35,619 nt of DNA, taken from assembly GCA_003167515.1 (NCBI GenBank), contig PMSS01000409.1:1-35619 (forward strand), in the 5' to 3' direction. Of the stretch, positions 9,074-16,883 are shown piece by piece (the stretch's first letter is position 1; every line of letters starts with the position of its first letter). Under the pieces are notes generated by a model. That model was not told where the DNA came from. It saw nothing but the letters and a program-made list of their open reading frames with translations, and did not search any database. A program made the position numbers and the translations under genes. Source of the DNA: Acidobacterium sp. (GTDB lineage Bacteria > Acidobacteriota > Terriglobia > Terriglobales > Acidobacteriaceae).

Positions 9074-10135
9074 ATGTTAAGACATATCCGTATTGTTGGA
9101 TCCGCCGCTTTGGCGCTATGCGGGGTGGCATTGAGCGGGATAACGCACGGACAAAATGCGCCGACAGCCGCGCAAACCGCGCCGTTTCACATCGTGAACG
9201 ACTGGAAGATCGGCGGAGATGGCGGGTGGGATTATCTCGCAGTCGATCCGCAGTCGAAGCTGCTGTACGTCACGCGCGGCAATCACGTAATCGTGATTGA
9301 TACAAATGCGGGCAAGCAGGTCGCGGACATTACGGGACTCCACGGCACGCATGGAGTGGTCTTCTCCTCCGATGGTGTGCATGGATACATCACCGATGGC
9401 GGGGCCAATCAGGTGGCGGAGTTCAACCGGCAGACGAACACGATCGAGAAGACTATTCCGGCAGGAACAGGACCCGACGGCGCGGTGTTTGAGCCAGTGA
9501 CGAAGACGGTTTGGGCCTTCAACGGCCATAGCCACGACGTAACTGTAATCGACACTGCTACGAATGCGGTGGTGGCGACGGTGGCCCTGCCGGGGAAGCC
9601 CGAGTTTCCCGTCGCGGACGGAAACGGATTTGTCTACGACAACATCGAGGACAAGAGCGAGATTGTGAGTATCGATGCGAGGACGCACACGCTGACCGCA
9701 ACATGGCCGGTGGCGCCCTGCGAGAGCCCGTCAGGGCTGGCTATTGATCGAGCGCATCACCGGCTGTTCGCGGTTTGCGATGGCGGCAAGATGGCGGTCG
9801 TGGATGCGGAGAGCGGCAAGGTGGTGGCGACACCCGCGATCGGAGATGGCCCGGATGCGGCGCGGTTCTCGGCAACGGATCAGTTTGCGTTCAGCTCGAA
9901 CGGTGGCAGCGGGACGCTGACGGTGGTGCACGAAGACGACCCCGATCACTACACGGTTGTCGAGAATGTGCCGACGAAGCGCGGAGCACGCACCATGGCA
10001 ATGGATCCCGACGGGAGCCACATCTATGTCGTCACGGCGGAGTTTGGGCCGCGGCCAGCGGCAACGGCGGACAATCCGCGCCCACGACCGACGATTGTCC
10101 CCGGGAGCTTCGAAGTGATCGTTGTCGGGAAGTAG
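9074..10135 (+). CDS. Secreted YVTN-family beta-propeller protein
   Basis: 353 residues with a signal peptide (about 1-26, ending ...GITHG before QNAPT). The mature protein is a row of propeller blades with the YVTN signature variants LLYVTRGNHVIVIDTNAGKQ, GYITDGGANQVAEFN and VWAFNGHSHDVTVIDTATN, each blade about 40-45 residues. Such proteins are exported seven-bladed propellers that bind partners or surfaces; no enzymatic motif is visible. ATG at 9074 is chosen because AAGGAG lies eight bases upstream and the signal peptide begins there; the frame is open further upstream without signal character. A strong hairpin terminator follows 18 bases after the stop, so it is probably a single-gene unit. 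Confidence 0.85.
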   Translation: MLRHIRIVGSAALALCGVALSGITHGQNAPTAAQTAPFHIVNDWKIGGDGGWDYLAVDPQSKLLYVTRGNHVIVIDTNAGKQVADITGLHGTHGVVFSSDGVHGYITDGGANQVAEFNRQTNTIEKTIPAGTGPDGAVFEPVTKTVWAFNGHSHDVTVIDTATNAVVATVALPGKPEFPVADGNGFVYDNIEDKSEIVSIDARTHTLTATWPVAPCESPSGLAIDRAHHRLFAVCDGGKMAVVDAESGKVVATPAIGDGPDAARFSATDQFAFSSNGGSGTLTVVHEDDPDHYTVVENVPTKRGARTMAMDPDGSHIYVVTAEFGPRPAATADNPRPRPTIVPGSFEVIVVGK

Positions 10136-10153
10136 GGAAACATAGTCTGACAT

Positions 10154-10179
10154 GGGGCTGCCGGACGGCAGCCCCTTTT
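10154..10179 (+). terminator. Rho-independent terminator after the YVTN gene
   Basis: GGGGCTGCC (10154-10162) pairs perfectly with GGCAGCCCC (10167-10175) around the loop GGAC, followed by TTTT and further T-rich sequence. It closes the gene at 9074-10135. Confidence 0.9.
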
Positions 10180-10380
10180 GCTTTAGCTCAAAGTCAGGGT
10201 CTCACCGCTGACGGCGAGGGATGGCCCGCCAGGGCTTCGCCCAGCCGGCCAACCGGCCGCTATATGCTTCGAACAGGATGGTGTAAACGATCGCAGCCGA
10301 GAGTGGTCGCGACTCCAGACGAACGCAATGCTGATTTCCGAATGGACCGTACGCCCTACACTGGAGCAGGCAGAAAAGCC

Positions 10381-11160
10381 ATGAACGCAGCAATCGAATT
10401 CCGAGACGTCTGCTTTGCGACGGCCGAGGGCCGTCTGTTGCTGGACACGATTTCGCTCGCGGTGGAGGAGGGCACAACGACCGCCGTGCTGGGGCGCAGC
10501 GGTTCCGGAAAAACAACCCTGCTGCGGACAGTGAATCGCATGGTCGCGCCGACCGGCGGCGAAGTGCTGGTCGACGGAAGGAGCGTTCGCAACGCGGACC
10601 TGATTCGCCTGCGGCGCAGCGTTGGGTACGTCATCCAGGAAACGGGCCTGTTCCCGCACATGACCGCCGAACGCGATGTGGGGCTGGTGCTCGAGGCGCA
10701 GGGACGGCCCCGCGCCGAGCGCGTGCGGCGGAGTCATGAGTTGCTTGCCGCCGTCGGACTCGATCCGAAACAATTTGCGCGGCGCTATCCGTATCAACTG
10801 TCCGGCGGGCAGCGGCAGCGGGTGGGGCTGGCGCGCGCGCTGGCCGCGGAGCCCAGCGTCCTGCTGATGGACGAGCCGTTCGGCGCGCTCGATCCGCTCA
10901 CCCGCGCGGAGATGCAGGACATGCTGCGCGGGCTGCTGGCCAGCCTGGAGAAGACAGTGCTGCTGGTGACGCACGATCTGGATGAAGCGCTCTACCTTGG
11001 CGACCGAATCGTGCTGCTCAGCGAAGGCAAGCTGGTGGCGAATCTCGAGCCGCAAGAATTTTTGCGGTCGCGTGAGCCGCAGATCGAAGCCTATGTGCGG
11101 GCTTTCCATCGCGGTAAGCAAAGCGCGGCTTCAGGACCGGTTGAGGAGAAGCGTGCATGA
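10381..11160 (+). CDS. Osmoprotectant/quaternary amine ABC importer, ATPase subunit
   Basis: 259 residues. Walker A GRSGSGKTT (38-46), Q-loop VIQETGLFPH, signature LSGGQRQRVGLARAL, Walker B VLLMDEPFGALD and switch THDLDEAL are all present. The closest known types are OpuBA/OpuCA/ProV and YehX/OsmV, which drive uptake of glycine betaine, choline or related compounds. The CBS domains that sense ionic strength in OpuCA and ProV are absent, since the protein stops soon after the ABC domain. It starts at ATG 10381; the frame is open upstream but that part overlaps the previous gene and terminator. Its stop overlaps the permease start (ATGA), so the three genes form one translationally coupled operon. 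SD is weak. Confidence 0.92.
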   Translation: MNAAIEFRDVCFATAEGRLLLDTISLAVEEGTTTAVLGRSGSGKTTLLRTVNRMVAPTGGEVLVDGRSVRNADLIRLRRSVGYVIQETGLFPHMTAERDVGLVLEAQGRPRAERVRRSHELLAAVGLDPKQFARRYPYQLSGGQRQRVGLARALAAEPSVLLMDEPFGALDPLTRAEMQDMLRGLLASLEKTVLLVTHDLDEALYLGDRIVLLSEGKLVANLEPQEFLRSREPQIEAYVRAFHRGKQSAASGPVEEKRA

Positions 11161-11813
11161 GCGGCTTCCTCGCCGAGTACGGCGGCGAAATCGCCACGCT
11201 CACGGTGGAGCACCTGTGGCTAACCGGCGCGGCGATACTCTTCGCCACGGCCATCTCAGTGCCGATAGGTGTCTGGCTCACACGACGCCCGGGCTGGGCG
11301 AAGCCGGTCATCGGCGTGGCCAATGTTGTGCAGACCATTCCTTCGCTCGCGATGTTTGGATTCCTGCTGCCGCTGCCGTGGCTGGGCGAGCGCGCGGCAC
11401 GCGTAGCCATTGTGGCGCTCACGGCGTATGCGTTGTTGCCGATCCTGCGCAACACCTACGCGGGGATTCAGGGCATCGACCGCTCGCTCATTGAAGTTGC
11501 TCGGGCGCTGGGCCTGACCGATGCGCAGCGCTTCTTCAAGGTAGAACTGCCGCTGGCGGCGTCGTTTATTCTGGCGGGACTCAGAACAGCAACCGTAACG
11601 TGCGTGGGGATTGCCACCATTGCCGCTGCTGTCGGCGCGGGCGGCTTGGGCGAGCTGATCTTTCGCGGCGTCGCGTCGGTCGATAATCGCCTTGTGCTGG
11701 CCGGGGCGATCCCGGCGGCCTTGCTGGCGTTGACATGCGATGGGGCGCTGGGGCTGCTCGAACGGTGGTTTCGCGTGCCGGGACCCGTTTCAAGTCCGAG
11801 CGCGGCGCGATGA
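11157..11813 (+). CDS. Osmoprotectant ABC importer, permease subunit
   Basis: 218 residues with about five to six membrane segments, including LTGAAILFATAISVPIGVWL near the N-terminus. The BPD-type permease coupling region is at LIEVARALGLTDAQRFFKVELPLA, the EAA-like loop that docks on the ATPase. It resembles OpuCB/ProW-type permeases of quaternary amine importers. OpuC-type systems often encode two permeases; only one is present here, so it must act as a homodimer or pair with a distant subunit. It overlaps both neighbours by four bases (ATGA at 11157 and at 11810). Confidence 0.92.
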   Translation: MSGFLAEYGGEIATLTVEHLWLTGAAILFATAISVPIGVWLTRRPGWAKPVIGVANVVQTIPSLAMFGFLLPLPWLGERAARVAIVALTAYALLPILRNTYAGIQGIDRSLIEVARALGLTDAQRFFKVELPLAASFILAGLRTATVTCVGIATIAAAVGAGGLGELIFRGVASVDNRLVLAGAIPAALLALTCDGALGLLERWFRVPGPVSSPSAAR

Positions 11814-12691
11814 CAAGGGAATTCGTCACCGTCGTGGTGACTTTTTGTTTACTGCTTGCCGGATGTTCCCCGCCCCGCTCCGATCGTCCCGTCATCGGGG
11901 CGAAGAATTTCACCGAGCAGGTGGTCCTCGGCGAACTACTGGCGCAGGAGATCGAAGCAAAAACGAATCTCAGGGTCGAGCGGCGCTTTTATCTCGCCGG
12001 CAGTTACATTTGCCAGCAGGCCATGCTCGCCGGGCGCATCGATGGCTATCCGGAATACACGGGCACCGCCCTTACGGCCATCCTCAAGCAAACCGTCGAT
12101 CGCAATCCGGAGTCGGTGCTCAGAACAGTCCGGCAAATGTATCAGTCGAAGTATCGCATTACTGTGGGTCCGCCCCTGGGATTCGAGAACACCTTCGCGA
12201 TGGTGATTCGCGGCGACGACGCAAAAAAGCTGCATCTGACCATGCTCAGTCAGGCGGCACAATACACCCCGCAATGGCGCCTCGGCGTGGGCTACGAATT
12301 CGAGCAGCGGCCGGATGGCCTCCCCGGCCTGAGCGCGGCCTATGGGCTCAGGTTCAACGGGCCGCCGCGAACCATGGACCTCGGCTTGCTGTACCGCGCG
12401 CTCCAGGCGCAGCAGGTGGACATGATCGCAGCCAATTCGACGGATGGGCCGATCGAAGCCTTAGGGCTGACAGCCCTCGAGGACGACCAGCACTACTTCC
12501 CACCCTATCAGGCGGTGCCGCTGATCCGTGACGAGGCGCTCGAGCGTTGGCCGCAGATCGGCAACGCCCTCGCGGCTCTGGCGGGCGAGATCGACGCCGA
12601 CGAAATGCGCGCGATGAATGAGGCGGTCGATGGCGAGCATCGCGATCCCGCCGAGGTCGTGCGCGAATTTCGAAACAGGAAGGGATTGTGA
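11810..12691 (+). CDS. Osmoprotectant ABC importer, substrate-binding lipoprotein
   Basis: 293 residues. An N-terminal hydrophobic stretch ends in the lipobox LLAGC, so it is probably anchored through an acylated Cys. The mature domain begins IGAKNFTEQVVLGEL, the hallmark of OpuAC/OpuCC/OsmX-type quaternary amine binding proteins, and continues with LAGRIDGYPEYTGTAL and IAANSTDGPIEALGL, typical of the ligand cleft. It would capture betaine-like or choline-like solutes for the permease and ATPase encoded just upstream. The start at 11810 shares ATGA with the permease stop. A hairpin terminator follows 14 bases after the stop. The exact substrate cannot be read from sequence. Confidence 0.93.
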   Translation: MTREFVTVVVTFCLLLAGCSPPRSDRPVIGAKNFTEQVVLGELLAQEIEAKTNLRVERRFYLAGSYICQQAMLAGRIDGYPEYTGTALTAILKQTVDRNPESVLRTVRQMYQSKYRITVGPPLGFENTFAMVIRGDDAKKLHLTMLSQAAQYTPQWRLGVGYEFEQRPDGLPGLSAAYGLRFNGPPRTMDLGLLYRALQAQQVDMIAANSTDGPIEALGLTALEDDQHYFPPYQAVPLIRDEALERWPQIGNALAALAGEIDADEMRAMNEAVDGEHRDPAEVVREFRNRKGL

Positions 12692-12704
12692 TGCAACCAG
12701 CGAA

Positions 12705-12729
12705 AAAGGCCGCTTCGCCAACGGCCTTT
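12705..12729. terminator. Bidirectional terminator between importer operon and propeller gene
   Basis: AAAGGCCG (12705-12712) pairs with CGGCCTTT (12722-12729) around a nine-base loop. On the plus strand it ends in TTTC. On the minus strand the same hairpin is followed by TTTTTCG. It therefore serves the convergent genes on both sides. Confidence 0.8.
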
Positions 12730-12751
12730 CGCCGATCCGAGGACCAGCGCG

Positions 12752-14023
12752 CTACTGTCCCGCGGTTGAAGTGACGGTCTGGCTGGCATGGTTGCCATGC
12801 GGAACGGCGGCTACGCAGGTGGGTAAGCCTGACACCGAGTAAGGAGAATTCTGGACACCGGTGAGAACTCCAGTATTGGGATTGAGCTCGCCGGCGGATA
12901 CATAGCTGAACTGAGAGAGCGAGGCGTAGACGTAACGTCCGAGTGCCGGATCGACGAGGATGCAGGTGGGTCCGGGGCTGCCGGTATTGAACGAGGAAGA
13001 AGCCAGCGCGGAAGGCGCACCGTTGACCTGCGAAATCGTAAACTCGCTGATGGTAGAGGCGTTGAAGTTGCTGACGTAGAGATACTGGTCGCGTGGATCG
13101 ACTACCAGATTCACCGGGAAAGTGCCCGTCGCGATTGGCCCATTTATATTCGGCAGTAGCGCGCCGCCGCCCTCGATTTGGTACACGATGATCTGGTTCT
13201 GAACGCTGTCAGTCGTGTAGAGGAAGCGGCTGGTCTGATCGATGGCGATGCCGGTCGGCGTGGTTCCCGCAGCAAATGGACTGCCGGGAACGCTGGTGAG
13301 TACGCCCGACGCGCTGACGGAGAAGCCCGAGATAGTCCCCTGCGCTGGACAGCCGGCTGGCGTCGTCGGCGGCGTTGCAGTGCTGGGCGGAGAGGTGGTC
13401 ACGACGACAGAGTTAGTATTCGAGACGAATGCGTAGCTGCCATTGGGCGAAACGGCTACGCCCCCCGGGAAGCACTGCAGCGCGGTGTAACTCAAGCCGC
13501 CGCTGGCCACAGGCGAACCGAGCGAGCCATCGGAATTGACGGGGTAAACAACCAGCGCGCCAGGACCTGGCGTCGTGTCCGAGAATCCAGCCTGATAGTA
13601 GTCGAGGACGAAGAGCAGAGTTCCCGCATTGTTGATGGCGAGGGAGACGGGCTCAGCGCCCGGTGTTGTGTAAGCCTTGGCAAACACCAGCTGGCCGTCG
13701 GTGCCGATGGCGAACTCCGCGATGTTGTTGCTGCCGTGATTGGCAACGTACAGATACTGGCCGTTGGGTGAGGCTACCTCGGCGACGGGATTCGCGCCCT
13801 GGGAACAGACGGGCGAGCCGGCAACTGCACTGATCGCGCCCGACTGCGAATCGACGTGATATGAGTCGATCTCGCCGTTCCCGCTGCAGCCGGCGGCAGC
13901 GCTGTTCGAGGTGACAAAGAGATAATCGATGGTGTCGCTGGGGCTGCACGAGGTGATGCCGAAGCCCAGTCCCAGACACGCTGCAACGGCCAGCAAACCC
14001 TGACCGATTCTCGTCAACTTCAT
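12752..14023 (-). CDS. Lactonase-like beta-propeller lipoprotein, paralogue 3 of 3
   Basis: 423 residues. The signal sequence ends in the lipobox-like GITSC (about residue 26), so it is probably a lipoprotein. The body repeats propeller blades with the recurring phrases YLYVANHGSNNIAEFAIGTDGQ, ASPNGQ and RFLYTTDSVQNQIIVYQIE, resembling the lactonase/YVTN seven-bladed fold (Lactonase family in Pfam). In true 6-phosphogluconolactonases the active site is at the pore; here I cannot confirm catalytic residues, so enzymatic activity is uncertain. It is the last of three adjacent same-strand paralogues. The ATG at 14023 has AAGGA about five bases upstream; an upstream in-frame extension to 14074 is not used because the signal peptide begins here. 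Confidence 0.85.
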   Translation of the reverse strand: MKLTRIGQGLLAVAACLGLGFGITSCSPSDTIDYLFVTSNSAAAGCSGNGEIDSYHVDSQSGAISAVAGSPVCSQGANPVAEVASPNGQYLYVANHGSNNIAEFAIGTDGQLVFAKAYTTPGAEPVSLAINNAGTLLFVLDYYQAGFSDTTPGPGALVVYPVNSDGSLGSPVASGGLSYTALQCFPGGVAVSPNGSYAFVSNTNSVVVTTSPPSTATPPTTPAGCPAQGTISGFSVSASGVLTSVPGSPFAAGTTPTGIAIDQTSRFLYTTDSVQNQIIVYQIEGGGALLPNINGPIATGTFPVNLVVDPRDQYLYVSNFNASTISEFTISQVNGAPSALASSSFNTGSPGPTCILVDPALGRYVYASLSQFSYVSAGELNPNTGVLTGVQNSPYSVSGLPTCVAAVPHGNHASQTVTSTAGQ

Positions 14024-14114
14024 GCTTATCCTTCGTCCCTCGCGGGAACCACGTAATATTTTAAGTTCCGGCACGCTGGCCGGAGCAACTTCGCCGCAAA
14101 CTTACGCCGGCTCG

Positions 14115-15386
14115 TTAGACCCCATTCTTATTGCCGCCTGCGTGAGTAACAGCCGCCACGCAGGTGGGCTGTCCTGACGAGACGTAGGGGGCGCCCTGAT
14201 TGGTAATCAGCGTCCCGGTCGACGGATTCAGCTCAGCGCCGCCGATCGATCCGCCGATGTAATCGGAAGTGTAAAGGAATCGCAGTGTATCCGGGTCGGC
14301 AAGAATGCAGAGCGGTCCGGACGAACCGGCATTGCTGGTGGCGATCAGAGACGGCACTCCCAAACTGAGCGAATAAATGCTGAGGGAGCCGTCTTTGTAG
14401 TTGGTCAGGTAAAGATACTTGCTGGACGCGGAATTCGTGATCACCGTGCCGCCCATCGGCATGGTGCCGGTGCCCACCGTCGAGGCCAGGGAGAGCGCGC
14501 CGCTGGACTGGATCGAAAACGTATAGAGCTGGTTGAGAAGACCGTCCGTGACGTAGATCGAGCCGTTGCCCGGATCGGCGACAATGCCCGTCGGTCCGGA
14601 GCCGGTGCCGGCCGTGAAGGGGCTGCCGGCAACCGGGGTGACGGCGGAAGAGCTGACGGAGAAAGCCGAGATGGTGCCGTAGGCCGGGCAGGAAGCCGGG
14701 AGGACGGGCACCGTTCCCGTGACCGGAGGTGAGGTCGTGACGATAACCGCTTTGGTGTTGGTCACGTAAACGAAGTTGCCGTTCGGGGTGATGGTCAGGT
14801 TCGTGGGGAAGCACTGAACGGAAAAGTAATTTGCCGCTCCCACGCTGAGCGCTGTTCCCAGCGTTCCGTCAGTATTAATCGGATAAACGATGAGCGCCCC
14901 TGGACCAGGATTAAGGTCGGTGAATGACGGTTGCCCAGGTGCCGCCGGCTCATAGTAATCCAGCACGTACAGCGCGGTCCCCGCCGAATTGATCGCAAGC
15001 GCAACCGGCTCCGTGCCCGGAGTATTGGTCGTGGTCAGCGGATAGAGCTTGCCGTCCGTCCCGATGGCGAACTGCACAATCGTGTTGTCGTCGTGATTCA
15101 CGACGTAGAGATTCTTGCCGTTGGGAGACGCGACCTCATAGACAGGATTGCGTCCGCCCGAAGGATAGGGCGAGTCGGGAATCTGGTGGAGCGCGCCGGA
15201 TTCAGAATCAACCTGGTAGACATTGATCTGGCCTGGATTCTGCAGATTGCTCGTGACGTAGAGATAGTCGACAGTGTTGCTTGCCCCGCACGACAGCATG
15301 AGCAGCGACAATCCTGCTGTAGACGCGACAGCCAGCAGCCGCCCGCCCCATTGCTTCAACTTCGTGTGCCGAAATCCTGCGCGCAT
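14115..15386 (-). CDS. Lactonase-like beta-propeller lipoprotein, paralogue 2 of 3
   Basis: 423 residues, the same length as the next paralogue and clearly its closest relative: both share TVDYLYVTSN/TIDYLFVTSN after the lipobox, ASPNGKNLYVVNHDDNTIVQ, a Pro-rich VTTSPP stretch and a C-terminal QPTCVAAV. The signal peptide ends in LLMLSC, a lipobox-like site. The fold is a multi-bladed propeller, probably in the periplasm or at the cell surface. The start at 15386 overlaps the stop of the upstream paralogue (TGATG), which implies translational coupling. An in-frame ATG at 15416 lies inside that upstream gene and is less likely. Function unknown beyond the fold. Confidence 0.85.
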   Translation of the reverse strand: MRAGFRHTKLKQWGGRLLAVASTAGLSLLMLSCGASNTVDYLYVTSNLQNPGQINVYQVDSESGALHQIPDSPYPSGGRNPVYEVASPNGKNLYVVNHDDNTIVQFAIGTDGKLYPLTTTNTPGTEPVALAINSAGTALYVLDYYEPAAPGQPSFTDLNPGPGALIVYPINTDGTLGTALSVGAANYFSVQCFPTNLTITPNGNFVYVTNTKAVIVTTSPPVTGTVPVLPASCPAYGTISAFSVSSSAVTPVAGSPFTAGTGSGPTGIVADPGNGSIYVTDGLLNQLYTFSIQSSGALSLASTVGTGTMPMGGTVITNSASSKYLYLTNYKDGSLSIYSLSLGVPSLIATSNAGSSGPLCILADPDTLRFLYTSDYIGGSIGGAELNPSTGTLITNQGAPYVSSGQPTCVAAVTHAGGNKNGV

Positions 15387-16720
15387 CAGTCTGTGTTGGA
15401 ACTGTAGAGGCACCATGTCGGAGTACCCACAGTGGCAAAAGAAGAACCCTTGCGCAAATCGGTGAGGATGCCGGTGCCGGGATCGATAGCGGCGCCGCTG
15501 ACAATGCTGCTGCCTGCGCCCGCCGTATAGAGATACTGGTGAGAAGGATCCTCGAAAATGCAGACGGGACCTGATCCTGTGCCGAAGGTGCTGGTATTGG
15601 CAGCGATTGTGTCGGAGAACGGGGTGAGATCGCCGCTGCTGGGATTGATGATAAACGCGGAGATGACGCTGTTGGATTGGCCGAGGGTCGTCGATTGGGT
15701 GTTCGTAATGTAGAGGAATTTCGAGGAACTGTCCGTGGCGAGAGCCGTCATCCCGGTGGCGTTGGGGGTATTGGCAGCGGCGCCACCAGAGATCGCGGAG
15801 AGCAGACCGTTTCCTCCCGCGGTAAAGGTGAAAATTGAATTCGTGCCGTTATCGAGAACATAGATATAGCTGCCGGAGGCGCTGGCTCCAATCACGCTGA
15901 TATTGGTAGCGCCGCTGATGGGCTGCGCGCCACCAGGCACCTGAATCAGCTGGCCGCTGGTGTTCGCCGAGTACGCATAAACCACCTGGGGGTTGCCGCT
16001 GGCAGGATCGCTGGCTTCAGCTGTATACAAATAGCCAGCACCGAGGTGGAAGTCGATCGCGCCGCACCCAATGGGAAAATAATCGAGCGGGTTGTTGTTG
16101 ATGTTCTGCGCCTGCGTATTCTGCACCAGGAACAGGCGCCCCGTCGACGAATCGATGCTGTAAACGCTGATATCGCCAGCTGGACGATACACGCCACTCG
16201 TCGAGTCGTAGCAGGGAGTGGCCGCGCTGATGCTGCTGGATGCGGCCGTGGTATTGGGGGTCGATCCAGGCTGGTATTGATCGAGGACGTAAAGAAGATT
16301 GCCCCCGGGTCCGAGCGCCAGCCGGATGGAGCCATAGCCCTGGCTGGGATAGGAAATCTGATAAGACAGAGATCCGTCGCCGCCAACGCTGAAGAGCGAT
16401 ATGTTGGCCCCGGTCCAGGTGATGGTCCCGTCCGCAGCCGTCGTGGGTTTGCCCTCATTCAGAACATAGACGTATCGCCCGCCGGTGAGCAGCAGCGCGC
16501 GGATCGGATTCGTTCCAACAGTGCTAAGCGGGCTTCCTGGCGCTGCTGTCAGCTGACCCGTCTCATTATTTTCCTTGTAGGACGCAATCTGGTTGTACTG
16601 AGAGCCAGTGACGAAAACGTAGGCCTCTGTGTAGTTATAATTGCAGGATTGAGTCCCAAATCCGATGACAAGGGATGCCGCCATAGCCAGAGCGATCCGG
16701 CCGAATTTACTGAACTTCAT
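15386..16720 (-). CDS. Lactonase-like beta-propeller lipoprotein, paralogue 1 of 3
   Basis: 444 residues, first of the three paralogues. The signal peptide ends in GFGTQSC, a probable lipidation site. Blades include AYVFVTGSQYNQIASYKEN, NLLYVLDQYQPGS, SYIYVLDNGTNSIFTFTAG and FLYITNTQSTTLGQS. It is the most diverged of the set, with an extra loop rich in Ser/Thr/Ala around residues 148-170 and a different C-terminus (PTWCLYSSNTD). SD GGAAG sits a few bases before the ATG at 16720. Its stop overlaps the start of the next paralogue. The three probably share one transcript and may form a complex or act on related ligands. Confidence 0.85.
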   Translation of the reverse strand: MKFSKFGRIALAMAASLVIGFGTQSCNYNYTEAYVFVTGSQYNQIASYKENNETGQLTAAPGSPLSTVGTNPIRALLLTGGRYVYVLNEGKPTTAADGTITWTGANISLFSVGGDGSLSYQISYPSQGYGSIRLALGPGGNLLYVLDQYQPGSTPNTTAASSSISAATPCYDSTSGVYRPAGDISVYSIDSSTGRLFLVQNTQAQNINNNPLDYFPIGCGAIDFHLGAGYLYTAEASDPASGNPQVVYAYSANTSGQLIQVPGGAQPISGATNISVIGASASGSYIYVLDNGTNSIFTFTAGGNGLLSAISGGAAANTPNATGMTALATDSSSKFLYITNTQSTTLGQSNSVISAFIINPSSGDLTPFSDTIAANTSTFGTGSGPVCIFEDPSHQYLYTAGAGSSIVSGAAIDPGTGILTDLRKGSSFATVGTPTWCLYSSNTD

Positions 16721-16778
16721 GCGCTTCCTTCACGCCGGGCGGCCCCGCAGGGCAGCCTCGACAGGCTGTAGGGATAAT

Positions 16779-16804
16779 CCCGGTCCATTGTAAATGGAAC
16801 CGGG
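16779..16804. terminator. Strong hairpin between M13 peptidase and propeller genes
   Basis: CCCGGTCCATT (16779-16789) pairs with AATGGAACCGGG (16793-16804) around the loop GTA with one bulged A. It sits about 80 bases past the M13 stop on the minus strand and before the start of the first propeller gene. There is no clean U-tract, so it may be a terminator, a processing site or part of the propeller gene's leader. Confidence 0.45.
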
Positions 16805-16883
16805 GTCTTGCGCTGCGATAGAGGAGATCCGAGCCGGCGGGGGGAGATGCGGCGGCCCGGAGTCCTGAAGGTTAGACGGACGA

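Noticed and set aside
9775-10380. Upstream extension of the importer ATPase frame
   Set aside because: It overlaps the YVTN gene in another frame and passes through the terminator at 10154-10179; the ABC domain begins right after the ATG at 10381.
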